Assembly (NCBI GenBank): GCA_020632755.1
Contig: JACKEY010000009.1
Coordinates: 124,001 to 188,000 of the forward strand
Source of the DNA: Alphaproteobacteria bacterium
GTDB taxonomy: Bacteria; Myxococcota_A; UBA796; UBA2385
Reading direction: 5' to 3'
DNA length: 64,000 bases
The translations under genes and the position numbers were made by a program. This document shows, piece by piece, positions 1 to 11,705 of the stretch (position 1 is the first letter of the stretch; every line of letters starts with the position of its first letter). The notes beneath the pieces are model-generated. The model ran no database searches. It worked only from the letters and a program-made list of their open reading frames with translations, and had not been told where the DNA came from.

Positions 1-49
1 AGCATGGTGCGGATACCTGCGCTCACGCCCTCTCCCCCGAGCCCGCGCC

Positions 50-1375
50 ATGTACCGCTTCCCCTTCACCGTCGATGCCACCGCGGGCGCCGCGCGCGCC
101 ACCACCCTGCACCTGCGGCGGGGCGACGTGAAGACCCCCGTCTTCATGCCGGTCGGCACCCAGGGCGCGCTCCGGGCGCTGGCGCCCTCCCTCGTCCCCG
201 AGACCCACAGCCAGATCGTCCTGGCGAACACCTACCACCTGTCCCAGCGGCCCGGCGAGCGCATCGTCGCCAAGCACGGCGGCCTGCACGACTTCATGGG
301 CATCGACCTGCCGATCCTGACCGACTCCGGCGGCTTCCAGGTCTTCTCCCTCAAGAAGTCCAGCGTCACCGAAGACGGCGTGGAATTCGCCTACGAAGTC
401 GACGGCAAGCGGACCTTCCTGTCCCCCGAGCGCAGCATGGAGATCCAGCAGGCGCTGGGCGCGGACATCGCCATGGTGTTCGACGAGTGCCTGGGCTTCG
501 GCACGACCGAGGCCTGCGCCGTCGAGAGCGTCGACCGCACCGCCCGCTGGGAGGAGCGCAGCCGCAAGGCCCACACCCGCGAGGACCAGAGCCTGTTCGG
601 CATCGTCCAGGGCGGCTTCTGGCCCCACCTGCGCGAGCGCTCCGCCGCCCAGATCCGCGACCTGGACTTCGACGGCTACGCGGTCGGCGGCCTGTCCGTC
701 GGCGAAGGCCACGACAAGATGATCGAGGTGCTGGACTGGACCACGCCGCACATGCCCCACGACCGGCCCCGGTACCTGATGGGCGTCGGCCGTCCCCAGG
801 ACCTGGTCGAAGGCGTGGCCCGCGGCATCGACATGTTCGACTGCGTGATCCAGACACGGCACAGCCGCAGCGGCATCTTCTGGACCTGGCAGGGCCGGCT
901 GCGCCTGACCGACAAGCGCTACCGCACCGACATGTACCCGCCGGACACCGCCTGCAGCTGCCTGGTCTGCCGCAAGCACACGCGGTCCTACCTCCACCAC
1001 CTGTTCCGCGTCGGCGAGGTCGTCGGCAGCACCCTGGCCGTCATCCACAACCTGTACTTCTTCGCCGAGTTCATGGATCGGATGCGCCAGAGCATCATCG
1101 AGGGCCCCGAAGCCTTCGCGTCCTTCCGCAAGCTCGTGCACGAGCTGTTCCCCATGCAGGCCGGCGACGAGGACGAAGAAGCCGTGCCCGCCCCTGCCGG
1201 ACCCAAGCGGCCGGGCGGCGCCGGTCCGTCCCGGGGGAGCGGGGGAGGAGGAGGTCCCGGACGAGGCGGGCCCCGGGGAGGAGGTCCCCGGGGAGGAGGT
1301 CCCGGGCGAGGCGGCTCCGGACGAGGCGGCTCCGGACGAGGCGGCCCCGGACGAAGCGGGCGCGGCGGGCGCTGA
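50..1375 (+). CDS. tgt: tRNA-guanine transglycosylase with C-terminal RGG-type tail
   Basis: Exchanges guanine 34 for preQ1 in the wobble position of GUN-anticodon tRNAs, a step in queuosine synthesis. The TIM-barrel enzyme occupies about residues 1-365. The loop DSGGFQVFSL starts at D92, the second catalytic aspartate is D264 in GIDMFDC, and zinc ligands are C302, C304, C307 and H333. After residue 369 comes an acidic hinge and a Gly/Arg/Pro tail to residue 441, so the protein is about 70 residues longer than the usual 370-390. The segment after D264 reads IQTRHSRSG, where bacterial enzymes usually have a PTRNARNG-like motif. The start at 50 fits the family N-terminus; the Shine-Dalgarno is weak. 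Its stop abuts the convergent gene at 1376. Family assignment is firm; the tail's role is unknown. Confidence 0.95.
   Translation: MYRFPFTVDATAGAARATTLHLRRGDVKTPVFMPVGTQGALRALAPSLVPETHSQIVLANTYHLSQRPGERIVAKHGGLHDFMGIDLPILTDSGGFQVFSLKKSSVTEDGVEFAYEVDGKRTFLSPERSMEIQQALGADIAMVFDECLGFGTTEACAVESVDRTARWEERSRKAHTREDQSLFGIVQGGFWPHLRERSAAQIRDLDFDGYAVGGLSVGEGHDKMIEVLDWTTPHMPHDRPRYLMGVGRPQDLVEGVARGIDMFDCVIQTRHSRSGIFWTWQGRLRLTDKRYRTDMYPPDTACSCLVCRKHTRSYLHHLFRVGEVVGSTLAVIHNLYFFAEFMDRMRQSIIEGPEAFASFRKLVHELFPMQAGDEDEEAVPAPAGPKRPGGAGPSRGSGGGGGPGRGGPRGGGPRGGGPGRGGSGRGGSGRGGPGRSGRGGR
1247..1366 (+). repeat. Eight tandem 15-bp units in the tgt 3' end
   Basis: Eight consecutive 15-bp units read in frame, each giving a five-residue block such as RGGSG, RGGPG or GGGPR (residues 400-439 of Tgt). 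Two neighbouring units, 1307-1321 and 1322-1336, are identical copies of cgaggcggctccgga. The units alternate between a cgaggcgg type and a ggaggagg type, as expected of slippage or unequal exchange. Confidence 0.9.
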
Positions 1376-1861
1376 CTACCAGCCGCCCAGCACCAGCCAG
1401 GCCCCGGCCGCTCCCGCGCACAGGGCCACGGCCACCGCGACGAACAGCAGGGGGGCGCCGATCTCACCCTCGCCAGGCGGCGGTGCGGGGATCGCCGGAG
1501 CGGGCGGTTGCTCCGGGAGCGGCGCGGGCTGTGGCGGGTCGGCACGGGGGAGCGGATCCAGCGGCTCGTCGGCGATGCGCGCCCGGACCGCCCGCGACGG
1601 GACGCCCCGCAGCGGAGCCAGCCGCTCCGGATCGGCCCCCCGCGCGTAGCCGGCGGCCAGCCACGACGACATCGCAGCCTGCCCGGGCCCCTGCTCCTGG
1701 AGCACGCCCGTGACCTCGCCGCTGGTCTCCGCGGCAGGCTGGGTGCGCCCCGACCAGGTGTCGAGCAGCCCGTGCCCGGCCTCGTCCGGCCCCAGGTCGA
1801 TGCCGACCTCGTCCACCGGTCCGTCGACCGCCGGGCCGCGGGCCGGAGTGCGCTCGGCCAC
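1376..1861 (-). CDS. Hypothetical protein with C-terminal membrane anchor
   Basis: Not recognised. About 161 residues if the GTG at 1861 is used, which lies two bases after the TGA of the upstream FHA-EAL gene (TGAGGGTG), so it is probably cotranslated. The first half is acidic and mixed; a helical stretch starting MSSWLAAGYARG lies in the middle; then comes a Pro-rich linker and one hydrophobic segment (GAPLLFVAVAVALCAGAAGA) ending just before the stop. That places the bulk in the cytoplasm with a tail anchor. The neighbouring c-di-GMP and FHA genes suggest a signalling or envelope partner, but that is inference. An internal ATG (MSSWLAAG) is a possible alternative start. Confidence 0.6.
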   Translation of the reverse strand: MAERTPARGPAVDGPVDEVGIDLGPDEAGHGLLDTWSGRTQPAAETSGEVTGVLQEQGPGQAAMSSWLAAGYARGADPERLAPLRGVPSRAVRARIADEPLDPLPRADPPQPAPLPEQPPAPAIPAPPPGEGEIGAPLLFVAVAVALCAGAAGAWLVLGGW

Positions 1862-1863
1862 CC

Positions 1864-2979
1864 TCAGAACCGCCGGGTCGGTGCGGGCTCCGGCCGGCCG
1901 AAGGCCCAGCCCTGGCCGTAGATGAACCCGAGGTCCGTGCAGGCCGTGACCTGGTCTTCGGTCTCGATGCCCTCGCACAGCGGCGCGATGCCCATCTCCA
2001 GGACGACATCGACCAGGGTGCGCAGCATGCGGGCGTGCCGGGCCGTGTCCGAGCCACCCAGCCCGCGGGTCCAGGCCTTGTCGAACTTCACGTAGGCCGG
2101 CGTCGCGTCCACCAGCTCGAGCAGCCGGGCCTGGCCGGCGCCGAAGTCGTCGTAGGCCGCGGCGATGCCGAGCTCTTCGAGGGCCTGGACCAGGCTGCGC
2201 ATGCGGCCCACGTCCGTGACCGCCTTCTCGTGGATCTCGAGCACCATGCGCGCCCGGGGCGCGAGCGCCCGCAGGCCCGCCAGCCGCCCGATCAGCCGGT
2301 CCGCCGCCGCGAGCTCGTCGGGGTGGCAGTTCAGGAAGATGACCGGGTGCGTGCCGAAGGCGTTGGCGTCGGCCATCGCCTGCTGACGGAACAGGTCCGA
2401 CAGGGCCGTGGCCTGGCCGCAGCGGGCGGCTTCGTCGAGCAGCACCGCGGGGGACGCCGGCAGGCCTTCCAGCGCCCCGCGGCCCAGCGCTTCCCAGCCG
2501 TGCACGTCGCGGGTGCGGTTGAGCTTCACGATGGGCTGGAACACCGCCCGCACGGCCCGCTGCTGGATCATGCGGCCGACCAGCTCGCGGTAGCCGATCC
2601 GGTGGGGCAGGTCTTCGATGGTGCGGTGCACCGTCTGCTCGTCCAGGTCCTCGTCGCCCTGCAGCCGCAGCACGAACTCGGTCGTGGCGAAGTGCAGCAC
2701 GTCGCCGTCCTTGACCGACACCTTGCCGCGCACCCGCTGCCGGTTCACGTAGGTCCCGTTGGTGCTGTTGAGGTCGCGCAGCCACAGCTGCTGGCCGTCG
2801 TGGTCCAGCTCGGCGTGGCGGCTGGACACGCCGCTGCTGGGCAGCCGCAGGCCCCCGGTCGCCTTGCGACCGATCCGGAAGGGAAAGGCGGAGATCGGCG
2901 TCACCACGAGATTGCGGGTGCCCTCGAGGTAGCCCTCGAGCACCCACCCGGTCGCGGGAGCGGGCTCAGCCGTGTGCAT
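1864..2979 (-). CDS. FHA-EAL protein, probable c-di-GMP phosphodiesterase
   Basis: 371 residues. An N-terminal FHA phosphothreonine-binding domain (about 15-110) has the hallmark GRK, SSRHAEL and LNSTNGTYVN motifs. A C-terminal EAL domain (about 130-365) keeps the features of active c-di-GMP phosphodiesterases: WEALGRG, FLNCHP, EIHEK, YDDFGAG, KFDKAW and ETEDQ. It should therefore hydrolyse c-di-GMP, with location or activity steered by binding a phosphoprotein. No signal peptide or membrane segment is seen. The ATG at 2979 has no clear Shine-Dalgarno but the FHA domain begins immediately after it. It is divergent from an FHA-sigma54 activator 105 bp away and overlaps no gene. A Ser/Thr kinase exists at 51334-54525; a link between them is only a guess. 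Confidence 0.88.
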   Translation of the reverse strand: MHTAEPAPATGWVLEGYLEGTRNLVVTPISAFPFRIGRKATGGLRLPSSGVSSRHAELDHDGQQLWLRDLNSTNGTYVNRQRVRGKVSVKDGDVLHFATTEFVLRLQGDEDLDEQTVHRTIEDLPHRIGYRELVGRMIQQRAVRAVFQPIVKLNRTRDVHGWEALGRGALEGLPASPAVLLDEAARCGQATALSDLFRQQAMADANAFGTHPVIFLNCHPDELAAADRLIGRLAGLRALAPRARMVLEIHEKAVTDVGRMRSLVQALEELGIAAAYDDFGAGQARLLELVDATPAYVKFDKAWTRGLGGSDTARHARMLRTLVDVVLEMGIAPLCEGIETEDQVTACTDLGFIYGQGWAFGRPEPAPTRRF

Positions 2980-3033
2980 GCAGGGCCCAGCATGCCCCGC
3001 CGAGCCCCCCACGTCCACGTCGCAGGCCCCCGG

Positions 3034-3042
3034 TGCTACGCT
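3034..3042 (+). promoter_or_regulatory. Possible extended -10 element for the FHA-sigma54 activator
   Basis: TGC-TACGCT has the TGn extended -10 layout, about 43 bases before the GTG. No good -35 is visible. The same TACGCT hexamer follows a TTGACC box at 33946-33973, which is why I note it. Confidence 0.3.
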
Positions 3043-3084
3043 CCGCGCCTCGATTCGCCCTTGTCCAGCAGGAGGGACGCCGAC

Positions 3085-4670
<1,586 letters not shown>

Positions 4671-4671
<1 letters not shown>

Positions 4672-5498
4672 TGCCCCTCCCTCCCCTCCCCGTCGACCTC
4701 GCCTGCCCTCCCCCGACCGCCGACCCGGCCGTGCACGTCGAGGTCGTCACCACGGCCTACGTGCACGACGACTGGAAGCGCGTGGTCGACGACGGCACCA
4801 CCGGACCCGTCGCGATGGCCGTGATGGTCGGCATCGTGCGCACCCCCGACACGACCCTGCTCATCGACGCCGGCCTGGGCCGCAGCTCGGCGGCCGGCGA
4901 GTACCCGGGCTTCCCGATCACCGCCCTGTCCGAGCTCGAGGTCGTCGCCCCCATCGCCGACCAGCTGGACGCGCCGCCCGATCTCGTGCTGCTGACGCAT
5001 CCCCACTACGACCACGTCGGCGGCCTGTTCGACCTGCCCGACGTGCCCGTGTGGATCACCGAAGCCGACTGGCGCGCCTACGGCAAGACCACCGTCGGCT
5101 TCCCCAAGCGGTTGAAGCGGGCCGTCGACTGGCGCCCCGTGGCCCTGCGCGCCGGTCAGGCCAGCCAGGTGCTGGGCCGACCGGCGGTGGACGTGCTGGG
5201 CGACGGCCGGATCTGGTACCTGTCCCTGCCCGGCCACACCCCCGGCGCCGCGGCCGTGCTGGTCCGCGCCGAGGACGGCCCCTGGCTGTTCATCGGCGAC
5301 ACGGCCTGGGTCGACAAGCACCTGGAGGGCGCGCGCCGCCCGTGGCTCACGCGCACCCTGCTCGACGCCGACGTGCACGAGGTCGCCGAGAGCCTGGAGT
5401 GGGCCCGCTGGCTGAAGGCGGAGTGCCCCGACCTGCGCGTGATCGCCGGTCACGAGCCCACCCTTGCGGGCGGGCTCGCGAGCAGTCCTCAGGAGTAG
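4671..5498 (+). CDS. Metallo-beta-lactamase-fold hydrolase
   Basis: 275 residues with the HPHYDHVGG zinc motif of the MBL superfamily, a later metal-ligand histidine in LSLPGHTPG, FIGDTAW as the bridging Asp, and a final GHEP. The architecture resembles N-acyl-homoserine-lactonase or glyoxalase-II-like hydrolases; the substrate cannot be told. No signal peptide is seen. The ATG overlaps the TGA of the sigma54 activator (TGATG), so the two are translationally coupled and probably share control. Its last 10 bases overlap the convergent arrestin-like/HEAT gene. Confidence 0.85.
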
Positions 5499-7069
5499 TC
5501 GGCCTCGTAGGCGTCCTTGGCCGCGCGGGCGACCCGGCTGTACTCGCTCTCGCTCATCTCGAGCAGCACCTGCTTGAGCTCGGGGCTGGTCGTGAACTTG
5601 ATGCCCTGGACCATGCCCCACTGCAGGTCCTGGCTGGTGTCGCCGCCCGCCAGGATCTCCCGGTAGATGGCCGCGACTTCGACGGGCGTCATGAACTCGT
5701 CCAGGGCGCCGAGCGCGCGGCTCTTGATCTTGTCGCTGCGCCCGCCGGTGATGGTGGCCTTGCAGAGCTCGGCGTAGGCGGCGTGCTGGGGCAGCTTCTT
5801 GTCGCGCAGCAGGTTGCAGAACTCGAAGGCCATGGACTCGGCCACGCTGTCGTCGCCGTCCTGGAGCAGCTCCTGGATGGCGGCCGACTGGTCGGTCTTC
5901 ATCGCGGGCCAGCGGATCCAGTTGACGTAGGCCTTCCGGACCTCGGGGTCCTTGTGGTTGCGGGCCTTGGCGTAGAGCGGGGCCACCCGTTCCCAGGCGT
6001 CGCCGTCCTGGGTCCAGACCAGGGCCAGGGCCGACAGGGACTCCTTGACGACCTCGGCCGTGTCCTCGTTGCTGACGATCTCGATGATCTTCTCGAGCAC
6101 GGGCGGGTGGTCCTTGTAGTCCCCGAGCGCGTTGACCAGCTTGCCGCGGACCTCGCGGTCGGCCTCGCCGTCGGCGGCGGCCAGCAGGGCGTCCCGGCGC
6201 ACGGTGTTGCCGCGACCCCAGTCCAGGGTGTTGACCGCGGCCAGCCGCACCTTGGGCGACTCGTGCTGCAGGAAGGGGATGACCAGCTTGTCGCCGCCCA
6301 GGTCCATGGTCGGGCCCATGGCGCCGATGATGGCCTTGAGCACTTCGGAGTCGTCGCCGGCGGTCTGGAGCATCTCGCCCATCACGGTGACGTGCTCGGT
6401 GCGCAGGTGCTCGCTGACGATGCCGGCCCACACCTCGAAGGCGGCCTGGCGGACCTCGGCGCTGTCGTGGGACTTCATCAGCTTGAGCAGCACGGGCTCG
6501 GCGACGGTCAGGTCGTTCTCGGCGTCGCCTTCGCTGTGCTTCCAGCGCATGTCGCGCAGGGCGTCGCGCAGGGGCTGCGCTTCGGTGCCGCGCAGGGCCG
6601 GCCAGCGGGCGAACAGCTTGTCGGCGGTCAGGCCCGGGTTGTCGCCGTCGCCGCTGCCCTCGACCACGGTCAGGTCCTTCTTGGCGCTGGGGTCCTTCAT
6701 GCTGGGGATGTCGGCCGTGACCATCACCGTGTAGGACACGTTGTGGGCGGTCGCTTCGGTCCCCGGCGGGATGGTCAGCGTGAAGTCGAAGGTCTTCTCG
6801 GCGCCCGACGGCAGGTCCACGTTCGTGGCGATGGTCTGGTCGATGAGCACCCGCGTGTCGATCTTCGGCATCGGCGAGTCGTCCTGCTTCTCGACGTGCA
6901 CGTAGAGCAGCTTGACCTTGACGTCGGTGACGGTGACGTCCTTGGGCGCGCCGGTCAGGGTGGCGGTGCCGGAGAGGATGCCGCCTTCGGGCACCCGGTC
7001 GGAGACCAGGGTGAGCGCCATCTTGGCGCCGCCGCCGAACAGCGAGGAGAGGAAGTCGAAGAAGCCCAC
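5489..7069 (-). CDS. Spo0M-like arrestin domain fused to HEAT-type repeats
   Basis: 526 residues. The first 150 begin FFDFLSSLFGGGAKMAL and continue as an arrestin-like beta sandwich resembling Spo0M/SpoOM proteins (a strand-rich stretch with EGGILSGTATLTG and YVHVEKQ). The rest, from about residue 165, is a chain of alpha-helical pairs (for example DSAEVRQAAFEVWAG, ESPKVRLAAVNTLD, DPEVRKAYVNWI) typical of HEAT repeats. Together they suggest a cytoplasmic scaffold. Spo0M proteins affect sporulation or cell shape in Bacillus and actinobacteria; a role here is inference. The GTG at 7069 begins the family N-terminus and has a GGAG upstream. I know no well-described Spo0M-HEAT fusion. Confidence 0.72.
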   Translation of the reverse strand: MGFFDFLSSLFGGGAKMALTLVSDRVPEGGILSGTATLTGAPKDVTVTDVKVKLLYVHVEKQDDSPMPKIDTRVLIDQTIATNVDLPSGAEKTFDFTLTIPPGTEATAHNVSYTVMVTADIPSMKDPSAKKDLTVVEGSGDGDNPGLTADKLFARWPALRGTEAQPLRDALRDMRWKHSEGDAENDLTVAEPVLLKLMKSHDSAEVRQAAFEVWAGIVSEHLRTEHVTVMGEMLQTAGDDSEVLKAIIGAMGPTMDLGGDKLVIPFLQHESPKVRLAAVNTLDWGRGNTVRRDALLAAADGEADREVRGKLVNALGDYKDHPPVLEKIIEIVSNEDTAEVVKESLSALALVWTQDGDAWERVAPLYAKARNHKDPEVRKAYVNWIRWPAMKTDQSAAIQELLQDGDDSVAESMAFEFCNLLRDKKLPQHAAYAELCKATITGGRSDKIKSRALGALDEFMTPVEVAAIYREILAGGDTSQDLQWGMVQGIKFTTSPELKQVLLEMSESEYSRVARAAKDAYEADYS

Positions 7070-7274
7070 GGAGCACTCCGGGTCGCGGGGAGGGGAGAGC
7101 CAGCGGAAGAGGCCGAGGGACCGTCGTGATCGCTGGGACTGTCGAGGGCTATGCGGTGCGAGGACCCATCGCCACCGCCCCCGGGTGACGACCTGCGACA
7201 GCGCGGTCACAAGTCGCAGCCGGGTCGGTGCTCCGCGCCGGCTACAAGGGGACACCCCCTTCCTCGGAGACCCC

Positions 7275-7691
7275 GTGAGCGACCCCCGCTACGCCATCAC
7301 CGTCGACGTCCCGCTGCCCTTCGACCAGGCCATCGACAAGGTCACCGCCCTGCTCGCCACCCAGGGCTTCGGCGTGCTGACCACCATCGACGTGAAGGCC
7401 ACCCTCAAGAAGAAGCTCGACCAGGACATCGCGCCCTACACCATCCTGGGCGCCTGCAACCCGGGCTTCGCCCACCAGGCCGTCCAGGCCGTCGAGTCGA
7501 TCGGCGTGCTGCTGCCCTGCAACGTCGTGCTCAAGGGCATCGACGACGCCCATACCCGCGTCTTCCTGACCCGGGTCGAGGGCATGTTCAGCCTGGTCGA
7601 CACCACCGACTCGGGCGACGGCGACATGGACGCCATCGCGGCCGAGGTCGGCAAGCGCATGCAGGCGGTCGCCGACGGGCTGGTCGGCTGA
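7275..7691 (+). CDS. DUF302 family protein
   Basis: 138 residues. It matches the DUF302 layout: a strand-helix with QGFGVLTTIDVKATLKKKL, then the conserved YTILGACNPGFAHQA and the LPCNVVL strand. The family is small, cytoplasmic, and of unknown function, though often found near redox or metal genes. The GTG at 7275 follows CGGAGA at 7265-7270. It stands alone between divergent or convergent neighbours. Confidence 0.82.
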   Translation: MSDPRYAITVDVPLPFDQAIDKVTALLATQGFGVLTTIDVKATLKKKLDQDIAPYTILGACNPGFAHQAVQAVESIGVLLPCNVVLKGIDDAHTRVFLTRVEGMFSLVDTTDSGDGDMDAIAAEVGKRMQAVADGLVG

Positions 7692-7721
7692 CGGGTCGCG
7701 CGCCCAGGTACGCGCCCCCGC

Positions 7722-8504
7722 TCAGCTGTTGATCGTCCAGCCGCCGTCGAGGGCCAGCGTCTGCCCGGTGCAGTAGCGGCCCTCGTCGGACAACAGGAAC
7801 ACGACCGCGCCGGCGATCTCGTCGGGCTGGCCGTAGCGGCCCAGGGCCGAGCGCTGGTTGTACTGGTCGACGATCGCGTCGTTGCCCAGCAGCGCGCCGG
7901 CGAAGCGCGTCTCGACCAGCCCGGGCGCGATGGCGTTCACGCGGATGCCGGCGCCGCCCCACTCGACGGCCGCGGTCTTGGTCAGCGACAGCAGCGCGGC
8001 CTTGGTCATGGCGTAGAAGCCCTGGAAGGGCGCGCCGACCATGCCGAAGATCGAGCTGATGTTCACGATGGCGCCGGGCTTGCCGGCGTCGATCAGCCGC
8101 TGGGCCACCTGCCGCGACAGCTCGAAGGGCCCCTTGACGTTGACGTCGATGGTCTTGTCGAAGGCGCGGTGGTCGCCACCCAGCAGGGGCCCGAAGTAGG
8201 GGTTGGTGGCCGCGTTGTTGACCAGGGCGTCGACCACCACACCGTCGGCGTCGAGCTGCTCGAACAGGGCGGCGATGGCGGCCGGGTCACCGGTGTGGCA
8301 GGGCCGGACCTGCAGCAGGGCGTCGGGGACATCCGCCAGGATCCGGTCGCGGGCCGCTTCGAGTCCGTCCAGCTTGCGGCTGCTCAGCAGCACGGTGGCG
8401 CCTTCGCGGGCCAGGGCCGTGGCGATGGCTTCGCCGATGCCGCGGCTGGCGCCGGTCACGAGCGCGGTGCGGCCGTTCATGCGGCCGGGGCGGGATGCGG
8501 TCAC
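7722..8504 (-). CDS. Short-chain dehydrogenase/reductase
   Basis: 260 residues, classical SDR. TGASRGIG is the NAD(P)-binding motif, NNA follows, NISS carries the catalytic serine, and YAMTK is the YxxxK active site. The C-terminal LDGGWTINS is typical of the FabG/glucose-dehydrogenase branch. The substrate is unknown. I take the GTG at 8504 because GGAG lies five bases upstream, although an ATG at 8480 directly precedes the Rossmann strand. It is divergent from the FAD oxidoreductase at 8585. Confidence 0.87.
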   Translation of the reverse strand: MTASRPGRMNGRTALVTGASRGIGEAIATALAREGATVLLSSRKLDGLEAARDRILADVPDALLQVRPCHTGDPAAIAALFEQLDADGVVVDALVNNAATNPYFGPLLGGDHRAFDKTIDVNVKGPFELSRQVAQRLIDAGKPGAIVNISSIFGMVGAPFQGFYAMTKAALLSLTKTAAVEWGGAGIRVNAIAPGLVETRFAGALLGNDAIVDQYNQRSALGRYGQPDEIAGAVVFLLSDEGRYCTGQTLALDGGWTINS

Positions 8505-8584
8505 GGGGGCTCCAGGAGGAGGGAGGGACGGGCCCCTATTCCACCCCCGGCGTGCGCGACGGCGCGGCGCCGATAGCCGGGACC

Positions 8585-10150
8585 ATGGAGCAGGCTTCGC
8601 CAGAAGAGGTCGATCACTACGACGCGGTCGTGGTCGGCGCGGGCTTCGGCGGCATGGGCGCGGCCCTGGCGCTGGCCGAGGCGGGGGCACGCGTCGCGCT
8701 GTGCGAGGCGCTCGCCTACCCGGGCGGCTGCGCCAGCACCTTCGAGAAGACCGTGGCGACCGACGCCGGCCCCGCCCGCTACCGCTTCGAGGCCGGGGCC
8801 ACCCTGTTCAGCGGCTTCGGCCCCGGCCAGCTGATGGCGCAGCTCGTCGATCGCCACGGGCTCGACGTGCAGATCGACCTCCTCGACCCCCTGGTGCAGC
8901 TGCGCACGCCGACCCTCTCCCTCGACACCCCCGCGGACCGCGGTGCCCTCCTCCGCACCTTCCAGGCCCTGCCCGGCGCCCCCGTCGACGCCCTCGCCCG
9001 GTTCTTCGCCCTGCAGCAGCGCACCGCGGACACGCTGTGGGCGCTGTTCGACGACGAAGCCCTGCTGCCGCCGCTGTCGGCCGCCGCCGTCGGGACCCAC
9101 CTGCAGCGCAGCCCTCGCTACCTGCCGCTGGTCGGGCTGGTCGGCCGCCCGCTGGCCCGGATCGTCGCGCGGCACGGCCTGGCGGACTTCGCGCCCCTGC
9201 GCACCTGGCTCGACGCCGTCTGCCAGATCACGCTGCAGACCGACAGCGCGTCGGTGGACGCGGCCTTCGCGCTGGGCGCCATGGACTACTTCTTCCGCGG
9301 CACCGGGCACGTGCGCGGCGGCATCGGCGTGCTGGCCGACGCCCTGTGCGGCGCCATCGAGCGGGCCGGCGGCACCGTGCTGCTGGCCCACCGCGTGCGA
9401 CGGGTGGCGCGCGACGGGACCGGCTGGCGGGTCGACGCCCGGGGCCGGACCCTGCACGCGGACGTGCTGGTCTGCAACCAGCTGCCCCAGGACGCCCGGG
9501 CGCTGGCGGGCCTGGCCCCCGGCGACGCGCCGGCCCTCGACCGCCTGGCCCGTCGGGTCGAGGGAGGCTGGGGGGCCTGCATGCTCTACCTGGCGGTCGA
9601 CGGGACCGACCTGCCCGAACACGCCCACCACCTCGAGCTCGTCGACGACCCCGACGCGGCCTTCGTCGAAGGCAACCACGTCTTCGCCAGCGTCAGCGAC
9701 GCCCGCGAGACCGGCCGGGCCCCGCCGGGCCAGCGCACGGTCACCGTGTCCACCCACCTGTCCGCCGAGGTGCTGCGGGCCACGCCAGACGCCGAGCGGG
9801 GGGCGCGGGTCGCCGCGGTCCAGGACCGGATGCGCGCCACCCTGGCCCGCCTGGCCCCCGAGCTGTGGCAGGCCCGCCGGGTCGAGCTGCCCGCCAGCCC
9901 ACGCACCTTCGCGCGGTTCACGCGGCGGTCTCTCGGCCTGGTCGGGGGACCGCCGCGGGTGGCCGGCGCCGACGCCGTGACGGCCCTGCTGCAGCATGAT
10001 CTGTGGCCCGCGCCGGCGGCGCCCGGGCTGTACCTGGTCGGCGACAGCGTGTTCCCGGGGCAGAGCACGCTGGCGACCACGCTGGGCGGCCGGCGGACCG
10101 CGGCAGCGATCCTGGGCCGACGGGGACCGGGCCGTCTGTCAGTGGCCTGA
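8585..10150 (+). CDS. FAD-dependent phytoene-desaturase-like oxidoreductase
   Basis: 521 residues. The N-terminal VVVGAGFGGMGAALALAEAG is a dinucleotide-binding fold, followed by GGCASTFE and RFEAGATLFSGF as in CrtI/CRTISO-type enzymes, GGIGVLADAL in the middle and LYLVGDSVFPGQSTLATTLGGR near the end, the C-terminal FAD motif of the carotenoid desaturase/isomerase family. There are no other carotenoid genes nearby, so the substrate could be another polyene or a retinoid-like compound. The ATG at 8585 is the first in frame before the Rossmann fold. Confidence 0.85.
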   Translation: MEQASPEEVDHYDAVVVGAGFGGMGAALALAEAGARVALCEALAYPGGCASTFEKTVATDAGPARYRFEAGATLFSGFGPGQLMAQLVDRHGLDVQIDLLDPLVQLRTPTLSLDTPADRGALLRTFQALPGAPVDALARFFALQQRTADTLWALFDDEALLPPLSAAAVGTHLQRSPRYLPLVGLVGRPLARIVARHGLADFAPLRTWLDAVCQITLQTDSASVDAAFALGAMDYFFRGTGHVRGGIGVLADALCGAIERAGGTVLLAHRVRRVARDGTGWRVDARGRTLHADVLVCNQLPQDARALAGLAPGDAPALDRLARRVEGGWGACMLYLAVDGTDLPEHAHHLELVDDPDAAFVEGNHVFASVSDARETGRAPPGQRTVTVSTHLSAEVLRATPDAERGARVAAVQDRMRATLARLAPELWQARRVELPASPRTFARFTRRSLGLVGGPPRVAGADAVTALLQHDLWPAPAAPGLYLVGDSVFPGQSTLATTLGGRRTAAAILGRRGPGRLSVA

Positions 10151-10214
10151 CGCGTCCTGGGGACGGGCCCCGCCGCGGGATAGCGGGAAGCCTTCCCCCG
10201 CAAAGGACTGCGCC

Positions 10215-11657
<1,443 letters not shown>

Positions 11658-11705
11658 GCCGCGGGCCGCGGCCGGGAGCGCCGGCGGACCGATCGGCGGG
11701 GGGCG

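Noticed and set aside
1376..2947. 523-residue minus-strand frame across the FHA-EAL gene
   Set aside because: Only its last third, below 1861, has protein-like composition and a membrane segment; the rest is a frame shadow of the EAL domain.
7070..7274. Riboswitch or small RNA before the DUF302 gene
   Set aside because: No recognised motif and no convincing paired structure in about 200 bp; I see only a possible TACAAG hexamer without a -35.
8585..10150. Carotenoid biosynthesis cluster
   Set aside because: Only one desaturase-like gene is present, with no crtB, crtE or cyclase nearby.
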